NCBI GenBank assembly: GCA_005884155.1 | Contig: VAXD01000065.1 | Coordinates: 1-8,741, forward strand | Direction: 5' to 3' | Length of the DNA stretch: 8,741 bases | Source: Actinomycetota bacterium | GTDB lineage: Bacteria > Actinomycetota > Thermoleophilia > Gaiellales > Gaiellaceae | Notes under the pieces: model-generated | What the model saw: only the letters and a program-made list of their open reading frames with translations | What the model was told of the DNA's origin: nothing | The model's database searches: none | Shown: positions 1 to 6,281 of the stretch, one piece after another | How the letters are laid out: each line of letters starts with the position of its first letter | Position numbering within the stretch: position 1 is the first letter of the stretch | Program-made: the position numbers and the translations under genes

Positions 1-564
1 CCCCGGCGAGTGCTCGACGTCGGGTGTGGGCCTGGCTGGGCGTCGGCATGGATTCAGGGCGAGCTCGGCGCCGACGTCGTGGCGCTCGACCAGTCGGAGC
101 GGATGGTCGAGCTGGCGCGCGAGCATGGCGTCGACGCTCGGGTAGGCGACGTCAACGAGCTGCCCTTCGAGGACGGATCCTTCGACGTCGCGCTTGCCGC
201 ATGGATGCTCTACCACGTCCCCGATCTCGACAGCGGCCTCTCGGAGCTCGCGCGTGTTCTCCACCCGGGCGGCCGGCTCGTCGCGGTGACGAATGCGCGA
301 GACAGCCTGCACGAGCTCTGGGCGCTGCTCGACGCGGAGCGCCCGGCGTACAACTTTCACTCCGACAACGGTGCCGAGATCCTGCGCCGGCACTTCCCGC
401 GGGTCGAGGCGCGCGAGGCGGCCGGGACGGTGACGTTCGCCGACCGGGACGCGGCGCAGCGCTACGTCGACTCCTTGGTCGTCGTTGCCGGGCCTCTACC
501 TCCCTTCGACGGGGAGCTGGTTTGCTCGCGCCGCTCGACGATTTTCGTCGCCGAGAAGTCGTGA
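1..564 (+). CDS. Class I SAM-dependent methyltransferase, 5'-truncated by the window edge
   Basis: Transfers a methyl group from S-adenosylmethionine; the substrate cannot be told from sequence. The frame is open from base 1, and the residues before the first possible start (GTG at 10) already read as family sequence (PRR then VLDVGCGPG), so the true start lies upstream. Visible motifs, counted from that GTG: motif I VLDVGCGPG (residues 1-9, SAM-binding glycine loop), an acidic residue ending strand 2 (VVALD, about 23-27), GDVNELPFEDGSFDVALAA (motifs II/III, about 46-64), and LARVLHPGGRLVAVTN (about 80-95), all typical of the Methyltransf_11 type. About 184 residues are present and probably only a short N-terminus is missing. 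The stop overlaps the GTG start of the phosphorylase gene by 4 bp (561-564), so the two are likely co-transcribed and translationally coupled. It is a small-molecule methyltransferase by similarity only. Confidence 0.88.
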   Translation, partial: PRRVLDVGCGPGWASAWIQGELGADVVALDQSERMVELAREHGVDARVGDVNELPFEDGSFDVALAAWMLYHVPDLDSGLSELARVLHPGGRLVAVTNARDSLHELWALLDAERPAYNFHSDNGAEILRRHFPRVEAREAAGTVTFADRDAAQRYVDSLVVVAGPLPPFDGELVCSRRSTIFVAEKS

Positions 565-1859
565 TCCGCGTCCCCGAGCTGATCGAGCGCAAGCGCGACG
601 GAGGCGAGCTCAGCGCAGACGAGTTGAGGGCGCTGATGCTCGGCTATGCGCGGGACGAGGTGCCCGACTACCAGCTTGCCGCCTTCTGCATGGCCGTCTT
701 CTTCCGCGGCCTCTCGGGAGCCGAGACCTATGCGCTCACCGAGGCGATGATCGAGACCGGTGAGACGATCGACCTGCACTCGGCGCTCGGACGCAAGGTC
801 GTGGACAAGCACTCGACCGGCGGGGTGGGGGACAAGACGTCGATCGCCGTGGGCCCGATCGTCGCGGCGTGCGGTGTCCCGTTCGCGAAGCTGAGCGGCC
901 GCGGGCTCGGCCATACCGGCGGTACGCTCGACAAGCTCGAATCGATCCCCGGCTTTCGCGTGGAGCTCTCGACCGACGAGCTCGTGGCGCAGGTCCGGGA
1001 CGCCGGAATGGCGATTGCCGGTGCTGGCGCGAACCTCGTCCCTGCGGACAAGCGCCTGTACGCGCTGCGCGACGTGACCGCCACGGTCGACAGCCTCCCC
1101 CTGATCGCGTCGAGCATCATGTCGAAGAAGGTCGCCGCCGGGGCCGACGCGATCGTTCTCGACGTCAAGGTCGGCGAGGGCGCGTTCATGAAGACCCTCG
1201 ACGACGCGCGCGCGCTCGCCGGGTTGATGCGCGACCTCGGCGCGCGTTTCGGGCGCGAGACGGTCTGCCTGCTGACGGACATGGACCAGCCGCTCGGGCG
1301 CGCGGTCGGCAACGCGCTCGAGATCCGCGAGGCGATCGCCACGCTGCGCGACGAGGGGCCGCCCGACTTCGCCGAGCTCGTCGAGACTGCGACGGCGCGT
1401 CTGCTGGCCCTGTCCGACCTCGGGCTCGCCGAGACCGACGCTCGCGCACGGGTGCGCGACGTCCTCGCGGAGGGGTCTGCTGTAAGCGCCTTCGAGCGCT
1501 GGATCCACGCGCAGGGAGGCGATCCCGACGAAGGCGCGCTACCGGAGGCACCGGTCGTGCATGAGCTCCGGTCCCCCGAGCCCGGGTACATCGCCGAGTT
1601 GCACTCACTCCCGGTTGGCCTCGCCGCCCTGCACCTGGGCGCAGGCCGACGCACGAAGGACGATTCCGTGGACCACGCAGTCGGCATCGTCTGCCTCGCG
1701 AAGCGCGGGGACCGCGTAGAGCAGGACCAGCCTTTGGCCGAGATCCATGCACGCACCGACGAGGCCGCGCAAGAGGCAGCGGAGGAGCTGCAAGCAGCCT
1801 ACGTCTTCGCAGGCGAGCCTCCAGCGGAGCGCCCGATCGTTCTCGACGTGCTCGCTTGA
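561..1859 (+). CDS. deoA: Thymidine / pyrimidine-nucleoside phosphorylase (432 aa)
   Basis: Cytosolic salvage enzyme: cleaves thymidine (and, if of the PyNP type, uridine) with phosphate into the base and (deoxy)ribose 1-phosphate. The GTG at 561 is chosen because it overlaps the upstream stop as GTGA and gives a normal N-terminus (VIRVPELIERKRDG); the frame is open further upstream but that part only shadows the methyltransferase. Domain order: N-terminal helical domain (about 1-65), phosphate-binding alpha/beta domain (about 70-300), C-terminal PYNP_C domain (about 340-415). Key residues are in place: KHSTGGVGDK at 83-92 (phosphate site K83, S85), S94, the family signature SGRGLGHTGGTLDKLE at 112-127 (S112, T122), and the base-binding trio R170, S185, K189. 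DVKVGEGAFM follows. Length matches the family (about 430-440 aa). I cannot separate strict thymidine phosphorylase from the broader PyNP by eye, so the symbol could equally be pdp. Confidence 0.95.
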   Translation: MIRVPELIERKRDGGELSADELRALMLGYARDEVPDYQLAAFCMAVFFRGLSGAETYALTEAMIETGETIDLHSALGRKVVDKHSTGGVGDKTSIAVGPIVAACGVPFAKLSGRGLGHTGGTLDKLESIPGFRVELSTDELVAQVRDAGMAIAGAGANLVPADKRLYALRDVTATVDSLPLIASSIMSKKVAAGADAIVLDVKVGEGAFMKTLDDARALAGLMRDLGARFGRETVCLLTDMDQPLGRAVGNALEIREAIATLRDEGPPDFAELVETATARLLALSDLGLAETDARARVRDVLAEGSAVSAFERWIHAQGGDPDEGALPEAPVVHELRSPEPGYIAELHSLPVGLAALHLGAGRRTKDDSVDHAVGIVCLAKRGDRVEQDQPLAEIHARTDEAAQEAAEELQAAYVFAGEPPAERPIVLDVLA

Positions 1860-1914
1860 GGCCCTCGACTAACGCCGGCTCGATACGCGGGTCGGCCGCG
1901 AATCCGGGCCTCGC

Positions 1915-1920
1915 TAGCCT
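1915..1920 (+). promoter_or_regulatory. Candidate -10 box (TAGCCT) of mutM, leaderless layout
   Basis: TAGCCT fits TANNNT and ends exactly 6 nt before the mutM ATG at 1927, so transcription would begin at or next to the A of the start codon. No Shine-Dalgarno sequence precedes that ATG. I see no clear -35 box. The same arrangement precedes four other genes in the window, which is the main support. Confidence 0.5.
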
Positions 1921-1926
1921 TGACGC

Positions 1927-2817
1927 ATGCCCGAGCTACCGGAGGTCGAGACCGTCCGCGCGCAGCTGGAGCCGAAGCTCGTTGGACGCCGGCTAGCCGA
2001 CGTGCAGATCGCCGATCACCGCCTGACGAGGCCCCACGATCCGACCGTCGTCGCGGCCGAGCTCACGGGAGAGCGGGTGACGGCTCTGGATCGCCGCGGC
2101 AAGTATGTAGTTGTCCGGTTCAAAAGCGGTCGCGTTCTCCTGATTCACCTCCGGATGACGGGTCAGCTTCTGCACGTTCCGGCTGGACTGCATGATTCGG
2201 CTGGACTGCACGATCTGGCTGGACTGCACGATGGGAGTGGATCGCTGCCGGTCGACGATCCGCACCGTCGCGCTGTTGTCAGACTAGACGACGGATCGGA
2301 CGTCGTCTACCGGGACGTCCGCCGGTTCGGAACCTGGTTGCTCATCGAGCCGGGTGAAGTCGACCCGTACCTCGCGCAGCGGCTCGGCCGCGAGCCGCTC
2401 GCGCCAGCTTTCACCGCGCGCCGTCTCGGCGAAGCGCTCGCAGGGCGCAAGGCTCCGGTCAAGGCCGCCATCCTCGACCAGCGCCGACTTGCTGGGGTGG
2501 GGAACATCTACGCTGATGAGGCGCTCTGGCGGGCGCAGATCCATCCTCAACGGCCGGCCGGAGAGCTGACCGAGGCTGAGATCGCGGCCCTCCATCGCGG
2601 CATCCGGGCCGCGCTGCGGGCCGGGATCGCGCGCCAAGGGGCAACGCTCCGCGACTACCGCACTCCAGGCGGCGCGAGCGGGCAGATGCAGCACGAGTTC
2701 AAGGTCTACGGCCGCACGGGCGAGCCGTGCGAGCGCTGCGGCTCGCCGATCGAGAAAATCCGCGCCGCGGGCCGGGGCACGTGGTACTGCCCGGCCTGTC
2801 AGAAGCTGTCTAGCTAA
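1927..2817 (+). CDS. mutM: Formamidopyrimidine-DNA glycosylase (Fpg), 296 aa, with a repeat insertion
   Basis: Base-excision repair enzyme that removes 8-oxoguanine and Fapy lesions and nicks the abasic site by beta/delta elimination. The N-terminus PELPEVET holds the catalytic proline (P2, exposed after Met removal) and E3/E6; K59 in RRGKY is the conserved phosphate/lesion contact. The H2TH region contains GVGNIYADE (191-198, N193). The C-terminal zinc finger has C268, C271, C288 and C291, with R283 at its tip. The DNA-intercalation trio maps to M77, R132 and F134. The length is about 20 residues above the usual 270-280, and the excess sits between M77 and R132 as three copies of AGLHD-x (86-103). 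ATG 1927 is fixed by the invariant N-terminus. The last 4 bp overlap the stop of the glutaredoxin gene on the other strand. Function is well supported; whether the insertion alters lesion capture is unknown. Confidence 0.97.
   Translation: MPELPEVETVRAQLEPKLVGRRLADVQIADHRLTRPHDPTVVAAELTGERVTALDRRGKYVVVRFKSGRVLLIHLRMTGQLLHVPAGLHDSAGLHDLAGLHDGSGSLPVDDPHRRAVVRLDDGSDVVYRDVRRFGTWLLIEPGEVDPYLAQRLGREPLAPAFTARRLGEALAGRKAPVKAAILDQRRLAGVGNIYADEALWRAQIHPQRPAGELTEAEIAALHRGIRAALRAGIARQGATLRDYRTPGGASGQMQHEFKVYGRTGEPCERCGSPIEKIRAAGRGTWYCPACQKLSS
2181..2234 (+). repeat. Three tandem 18-bp repeats inside mutM
   Basis: Units at 2181-2198, 2199-2216 and 2217-2234. Each begins GGCTGGACTGCA, then C or T, then GAT, with the last two bases variable. 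Because 18 is a multiple of 3 the frame is kept, encoding AGLHDS, AGLHDL, AGLHDG (MutM residues 86-103). CTGCACG just upstream at 2170-2176, encoding the end of the preceding beta strand (LLHVP), resembles part of the unit and may be its origin (inference). Confidence 0.93.
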
Positions 2818-3065
2818 GCCGCGAGCCGCTCGAGCCCGCCGTTGCGATCGAGCTGCCAGAGCTCGGTGTAGCCGCCGATCGGCCGGCCGTCGACCAGGAT
2901 CTGGGGCACGGTCCACCCGCCGGTCAGGTCGAGTAGCCGCCGCAGGAAGGCCGGATCGTCGTCGAGCGAGATCTCCTCGTACCCGAGCCCGCGCGAGTCG
3001 AGCAGCGTCTTCGCCCGCACGCAGTAGCCACACCACGCCGTCGTATACATCTGAATCCTGGCCAT
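2814..3065 (-). CDS. grxC: Glutaredoxin (GrxC-like), CGYC active site, 83 aa
   Basis: Small thiol-disulfide oxidoreductase of the thioredoxin fold that reduces disulfides or mixed disulfides using glutathione or, in Actinobacteria, mycothiol. YTTAWCGYC places the redox cysteines at C12 and C15; TVPQI carries the conserved cis-proline (P54); IGGYTEL (63-69) is the thiol-cofactor binding loop. Length is typical. The motif is CGYC rather than classical CPYC; CGYC also occurs in actinobacterial mycoredoxin, although the C-terminal half (GGYTELWQLDRNG) looks more like GrxC. ATG 3065 is used. A second in-frame ATG at 3050 has AGGA 5 nt upstream and would remove only MARIQ, so it is a real alternative. 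The gene is convergent with mutM (4-bp stop overlap) and divergent from recO across 65 bp. No clear promoter is seen. Confidence 0.93.
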   Translation of the reverse strand: MARIQMYTTAWCGYCVRAKTLLDSRGLGYEEISLDDDPAFLRRLLDLTGGWTVPQILVDGRPIGGYTELWQLDRNGGLERLAA

Positions 3066-3116
3066 ATGACTTGAAACGAGGGAGCTGCGCGACGGATTCC
3101 CGACCCCGCCCAGCTC

Positions 3117-3122
3117 TACACT
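3117..3122 (+). promoter_or_regulatory. Candidate -10 box (TACACT) of recO
   Basis: TACACT fits TANNNT. It lies only 2 nt before the ATG at 3125 but 8 nt before the GTG at 3131. If it is the true -10 box, the ATG would not be transcribed and translation would start leaderless at the GTG. A TTGAAA at 3071-3076 is too far upstream to be its -35. Confidence 0.4.
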
Positions 3123-3130
3123 TGATGCCA

Positions 3131-3877
3131 GTGGCCGGGCGCACGTACAAGACCGAGGCCGTCGTCCTGCGCTCGTTCCGGCTGGGCGAGGCCGATCGCG
3201 TGCTGCACCTCTACACGCTCGACCGCGGCCGGGTGGGAGCGGTCGCGAAAGGCGTGCGCAAGACGAAGTCGCGCTTCGGCGCCCGCCTGGAACCGCTGAG
3301 CCACGGCGAGCTCATCCTGCACCAGGGAAGCGGCGAGCTCCAGACGGTCACGGGCGCCGAGCTGATCCACTCGCACCGGGAGACGCGCGAGAACCCGTAC
3401 CGGCTGGGGGTCGGCCTCGTCGCCGCCGAGGCGATGCTCCGGCTCTTCCCCGAGCAGGAGGCGAACGAGCGGGCCTTCCGTGCCCTGACGCGCTTCCTCG
3501 ACCTGGCGGACGCGCTGGAACCCGCGGTGGCGAGCCCAACGATGGATCCGCTCGTGCTCTCGTTCCAGCTCAAGCTCCTCTGGCTCTCCGGCTACCTCCC
3601 GCACGTGACGAGCTGCGCCGAGTGCGGGGCCGAGGAAGGCCTCTCGGTCTACTCCCCCCAGGCCGGGGGCGCGGTCTGCCGGGCCTGCGCCAACGGCGGC
3701 GGGCTCCCGCTCTCGGCCGACGGCCTCGCCGCGATCGACGGGCTGCTCCGCCGGCCGCTCGACCGCGCCCAGGAGACCGGCCTGACCAGCCGCGGCGCTC
3801 GTGAGGCGCTGGCCGTGATCACGTCGTCCTACGAGTACCACGGCGGATTTCGGCTCCGCACGCTCAGGGCGAGCTGA
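3131..3877 (+). CDS. recO: DNA repair protein RecO (248 aa)
   Basis: Recombination mediator: with RecR (and RecF) it helps load RecA onto SSB-coated single-stranded DNA in gap repair. Counting from GTG 3131, the N-terminal OB-fold spans about 4-80 (RTYKTEAVVLRSFRLGEADR, then GVRKTKSRFGARLEP at 41-55), followed by the helical domain, with a four-cysteine zinc motif C162-x2-C165 ... C183-x2-C186 and a C-terminal helical tail. Length is normal for RecO (about 240-260 aa). The frame is open from 3071, but the codons there do not look like RecO. The two serious starts are ATG 3125 (adds MP) and GTG 3131, preferred here because of the spacing from the TACACT box. No Shine-Dalgarno is seen for either. 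It lies beside mutM and a glutaredoxin and faces glyQS across a hairpin. Confidence 0.95.
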   Translation: MAGRTYKTEAVVLRSFRLGEADRVLHLYTLDRGRVGAVAKGVRKTKSRFGARLEPLSHGELILHQGSGELQTVTGAELIHSHRETRENPYRLGVGLVAAEAMLRLFPEQEANERAFRALTRFLDLADALEPAVASPTMDPLVLSFQLKLLWLSGYLPHVTSCAECGAEEGLSVYSPQAGGAVCRACANGGGLPLSADGLAAIDGLLRRPLDRAQETGLTSRGAREALAVITSSYEYHGGFRLRTLRAS

Positions 3878-3903
3878 GGAGGGCTCGACGAAACCTGGTC
3901 TGA

Positions 3904-3936
3904 GCCGCCGGGCCGCGCTGTCCGCCCCGAGGCGGC
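3904..3936. other. GC-rich imperfect hairpin downstream of recO
   Basis: GCCGCC at 3904-3909 can pair with GGCGGC at 3931-3936 across a 21-nt loop, and flanking TGA / TCA bases can extend the stem with a bulge. It is weak on its own in DNA of this composition. It lies just before the stronger hairpin at 3947-3973 and may form part of a composite end-of-transcript structure. Confidence 0.25.
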
Positions 3937-3946
3937 GTCCTCAGTC

Positions 3947-3973
3947 GGCCCAATAGCAATCCACTATTGGGCC
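3947..3973. terminator. Perfect 10-bp stem hairpin, probable bidirectional terminator between recO and glyQS
   Basis: GGCCCAATAG (3947-3956) and CTATTGGGCC (3964-3973) are exact reverse complements around a 7-nt loop (CAATCCA). It is centred in the 159-bp gap between two convergent genes, 70 bp past the recO stop and 64 bp past the glyQS stop. No T-tract follows on either strand, as is common for terminators in high-GC Actinobacteria. The AT content of the stem ends and loop stands out against the surroundings. The rest of the gap (3878-4036) contains no gene I can support. Confidence 0.7.
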
Positions 3974-4036
3974 TCCCTGCGTCCTTGCCTCGGAACGGCC
4001 ATCGTACCCCGACGACGAGCAAGGTTCCGCCAAATC

Positions 4037-5398
4037 CTAGCCGCCCTTCGGCGAGCGCCAGTCGCGCCGCAGCGCGTCGCCGAGCCACGCGGGGACGCCG
4101 GAGATCGGCAGCCGCTCCTGCGCGAGCGAGTCGCGGTCGCGGACCGTCACGGTCGAGTCCGCGAGCGTCTGCTCGTCGATCGTGAACGCGAACGGCGTCC
4201 CGATCTCGTCCTGACGGCGGTAGCGGCGCCCGATCTGGCCACCGTCGTCGTACTCGACGAGCCACTCGCCGCGCAGCTCCTCGTACAGCTTCCTTGCGTG
4301 CCCGACCATGTTCTCGTCTCGCGCGATCAGCGGCAGCACGGCGGCCTTGACCGGTGCCATCGCCGGATGCAACCGCAGCACGGTCCGCTGCCGCTCCGCC
4401 ACGACCTCTTCGTCATAGGCGTCGACGAGCAACGCGACGAAGATCCGCTCGATCGAGACCGCCGGCTCGATCACCCACGGCGTGTAGCGCTCGCCGCCCT
4501 CGCCCACGTACTCGAGCTTCGTCCCGGAGTGCTCCGTGTGCTGCGTCAGGTCGTACGCGCCGCGATTCGCGATGCCCTCGAGCTCCGACCAGCCGATCGG
4601 GTAGAGGTACTCGATGTCGCTCGTGGCGGTCGAGTAGTGCGAGCGCTCGTCCTCACCGTGCTCCCGCACGCGGAGCATGCTCTCGCGCAGGCCGTACTTC
4701 AGGTACCAAGCCATCCGCGCTTCGATCCAGTAGCTGTGCCACTTGGCCGCCTCGTTTGGCGGGACGAAGTACTCCATCTCCATCAGCTCGAACTCGCGGA
4801 CGCGGAAGACGAAGTTGCCGGGCGTGATCTCGTTGCGGAAGGCCTTTCCGATCTGGGCGATCCCGAACGGCGGCTTCCGGCGCGCGAGCTGGAGCACGTT
4901 CTTGAAGTTGATGAAGATGCCCTGCGCGGTCTCCGGCCGGAGGTATGCCGCCGAGCTTGCGTCCTCGAGGGCACCGACGTGCGTCTCGAACATCAGGTTG
5001 AACTGCCGCGCCTCGGTGAGATCGCAGTCCGGGGTCTCGCCTGGATGCTTGGAGGGCTTGCGGCCGCACTGGGCGTCGGCAAGCTGATCCTCGCGAAAGC
5101 GCAGCTTGCAGGTGCGGCAGTCGACGAGCGGGTCCGTGAAGCCCCCGACGTGACCCGACGCCTCCCACACCTTGGGGTTGAGGATGATCGCGGAGTCAAG
5201 GGCCACGATGTCGTCCCGCTCGCGCACCATCGCGCGCAGCCAGAGCTGGCGGATGTTGTCGCGCAACAGGACGCCGTAGTGGCCGAAGTCGTAGGTCGAG
5301 CCGAGGCCGCCATAGATCTCCGAGGACGGGAAGACGAAGCCCCGCCGCCGGCAGAGCGAGACGATCTTGTCCATCGTGACTTCGGTCGTCTCGGCCAC
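4037..5398 (-). CDS. glyQS: Glycyl-tRNA synthetase, alpha2 (single-chain) type, 453 aa
   Basis: Class II aminoacyl-tRNA synthetase that charges tRNA-Gly with glycine using ATP. Counting from GTG 5398: N-terminal RRRGFVFPSSEIYGGLGSTYDFG (18-39, KRGF-type opening of this family); a cysteine-bearing insertion with C94-x2-C97, C111 and C125, a possible zinc site; RPETAQGIFINFKN (154-167); motif 2 region FRNEITPGNFVFRVREFELMEMEYF (187-211); GWSELEGIANRGAYDL (269-284); motif 3 region EPAVSIERIFVALL (311-324); and an anticodon-binding C-terminal domain (about 342-445). Length matches bacterial alpha2 GlyRS (about 450-470). The open frame extends upstream to 5629 but that part shadows the divergent gene. 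GTG 5398 sits 7 nt after a TAACCT box; ATG 5374 (MDKIVSLC) is the fallback start. The symbol could also be given as glyS. Confidence 0.97.
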   Translation of the reverse strand: MAETTEVTMDKIVSLCRRRGFVFPSSEIYGGLGSTYDFGHYGVLLRDNIRQLWLRAMVRERDDIVALDSAIILNPKVWEASGHVGGFTDPLVDCRTCKLRFREDQLADAQCGRKPSKHPGETPDCDLTEARQFNLMFETHVGALEDASSAAYLRPETAQGIFINFKNVLQLARRKPPFGIAQIGKAFRNEITPGNFVFRVREFELMEMEYFVPPNEAAKWHSYWIEARMAWYLKYGLRESMLRVREHGEDERSHYSTATSDIEYLYPIGWSELEGIANRGAYDLTQHTEHSGTKLEYVGEGGERYTPWVIEPAVSIERIFVALLVDAYDEEVVAERQRTVLRLHPAMAPVKAAVLPLIARDENMVGHARKLYEELRGEWLVEYDDGGQIGRRYRRQDEIGTPFAFTIDEQTLADSTVTVRDRDSLAQERLPISGVPAWLGDALRRDWRSPKGG

Positions 5399-5405
5399 GA
5401 CGCTG

Positions 5406-5411
5406 AGGTTA
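5406..5411 (-). promoter_or_regulatory. Candidate -10 box (TAACCT) of glyQS, leaderless layout
   Basis: Read on the minus strand, TAACCT ends 7 nt before the GTG at 5398. There is no Shine-Dalgarno, which fits a leaderless transcript. The box lies where the -35 region of the divergent kinase gene's promoter would fall, so the two promoters interlock. Confidence 0.5.
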
Positions 5412-5415
5412 TCGC

Positions 5416-5425
5416 CCGCGCGCGG
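5416..5425. promoter_or_regulatory. 10-bp palindrome midway between two divergent -10 boxes
   Basis: CCGCGCGCGG is a perfect palindrome centred at 5420/5421, 4 bp from the glyQS -10 box and 1 bp from the -10 box of the divergent gene. Its position would suit an operator acting on both genes, but alternating CG runs arise easily in DNA of this composition, so this is suggestive only. Confidence 0.25.
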
Positions 5426-5426
5426 A

Positions 5427-5432
5427 TACGCT
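5427..5432 (+). promoter_or_regulatory. Candidate -10 box (TACGCT) of the kinase-pyrophosphorylase gene, leaderless layout
   Basis: TACGCT ends 6 nt before the GTG start at 5439, matching the mutM and dioxygenase arrangement. No Shine-Dalgarno is visible. The -35 region (around 5404-5409) overlaps the glyQS -10 box on the other strand. Confidence 0.5.
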
Positions 5433-5438
5433 CCGCGC

Positions 5439-6281
5439 GTGCCGAACACGCCGGTCGAACTGCACGTCATCTCCGACTCCACGGGTGAGACCGCGGTCCG
5501 TCTCGTCCACGCGCTCGAGGCGCAGTTCCCCGCGCAGGAGTTCGAGGAGATCCGCCACCCGCGCGTCGAGACGGTCGACGACCTGAACCTGGCGCTGAAC
5601 CGGGCGAAGAACCGGCCGGCGGTGATCATCTACACGCTCGTCCACCCGGAGCTGAGGGAGGCCGCGCGGGCGCTCTGCCGACGCTACCGCCTGCACTACT
5701 GCGACCTACTCGGGCATCCGATCGAGGCGGTCGCGCGCGTCGCCGGCGTCGCGGCGCAGATGACGCCCGGCGCCCGCGCGCCACTCGACTCGAGCTACTT
5801 CAAGCGGATGGCCGCGATCGAGTTTGCGGTCAAGTACGACGACGGAGTCGCTGCGGGGCTGCACGAGGCGGACATCATCCTCGTCGGCGTCTCGCGCACC
5901 TCGAAAACGCCGCTTTCGATGTACCTCGGCTACCTCGGCTACAAGACCTCCAACGTGCCGGTCGTCAAGGGGATCGAGCCGCCGGCGGCGCTCTTCAACG
6001 TCGAGCCGAGCAAGATCGTCGGGCTGACGATCGACGCGGCGCGGCTGCAGGAGATCCGGCGCCAGCGCGCGGCCCGCCTCGGCGGCAACCAGCGCGCCTA
6101 CGCCGAGCTGCTCGAGATCTACGCCGAGCTCGAGGAGGCCAAGGAGATCCACCGGCGGCTCGGCTGCCCGGTGATCGAGATCTCCGAGCTCTCGATCGAG
6201 GAGACCGCCGCGCGCGTGATCCGCCTGGTGGAGCGCAGGAAGACCGAAGGGCGCGGACGCAAGGAAGCCAAGGTCTCGTGA
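5439..6281 (+). CDS. Pyruvate,phosphate dikinase / PEP synthase regulatory protein (kinase-pyrophosphorylase, DUF299), 280 aa
   Basis: Family members are bifunctional: they inactivate PPDK or PEP synthase by ADP-dependent threonine phosphorylation of a phospho-histidine form, and reactivate it by Pi-dependent removal, so controlling pyruvate-PEP interconversion. GTG 5439 gives the expected opening VELHVISDSTGETA (6-19). A P-loop GVSRTSKT lies at 150-157, followed by the usual PLSMYLGYLGYKTSNVPVV, and IVGLTIDAARLQEIRRQR falls in the last third. Length is typical (about 270-280). The open frame begins at 5367, but those residues overlap the glyQS start and do not match the family. No ppdK or ppsA target lies in the window; the next gene, overlapping by GTGA, is a small membrane protein. 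The C-terminal tail after VRLVERRK is basic and polar. Whether the target is PPDK or PEP synthase cannot be decided from this protein alone. Confidence 0.94.
   Translation: MPNTPVELHVISDSTGETAVRLVHALEAQFPAQEFEEIRHPRVETVDDLNLALNRAKNRPAVIIYTLVHPELREAARALCRRYRLHYCDLLGHPIEAVARVAGVAAQMTPGARAPLDSSYFKRMAAIEFAVKYDDGVAAGLHEADIILVGVSRTSKTPLSMYLGYLGYKTSNVPVVKGIEPPAALFNVEPSKIVGLTIDAARLQEIRRQRAARLGGNQRAYAELLEIYAELEEAKEIHRRLGCPVIEISELSIEETAARVIRLVERRKTEGRGRKEAKVS

Noticed and set aside
24..560. Long open frame continuous with deoA, suggesting a 611-aa fusion protein
   Set aside because: The first 179 codons are Arg/Ala/Pro-rich shadow sequence of the methyltransferase in another frame; DeoA homology begins exactly at the GTG at 561.
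462..1508. 348-codon minus-strand open frame opposite deoA
   Set aside because: It mirrors the codon bias of deoA and has no recognisable motifs.
1858..1912. Inverted repeat GAGGCCC (1858-1864) / GGGCCTC (1906-1912) between deoA and mutM as a terminator
   Set aside because: The arms are 7 bp with a 41-nt loop, too weak and too likely by chance in GC-rich DNA; there is no T-tract.
5410..5428. TATC ... GATA inverted repeat around the glyQS/kinase promoter region as an operator
   Set aside because: Only 4 bp per arm, and its centre does not coincide with the CCGCGCGCGG palindrome, so it is not one dyad.
4298..5488. 396-codon open frame on the plus strand opposite glyQS
   Set aside because: It is antisense to a fully conserved GlyRS and shows no recognisable domain; long antisense frames are expected in DNA this GC-rich.
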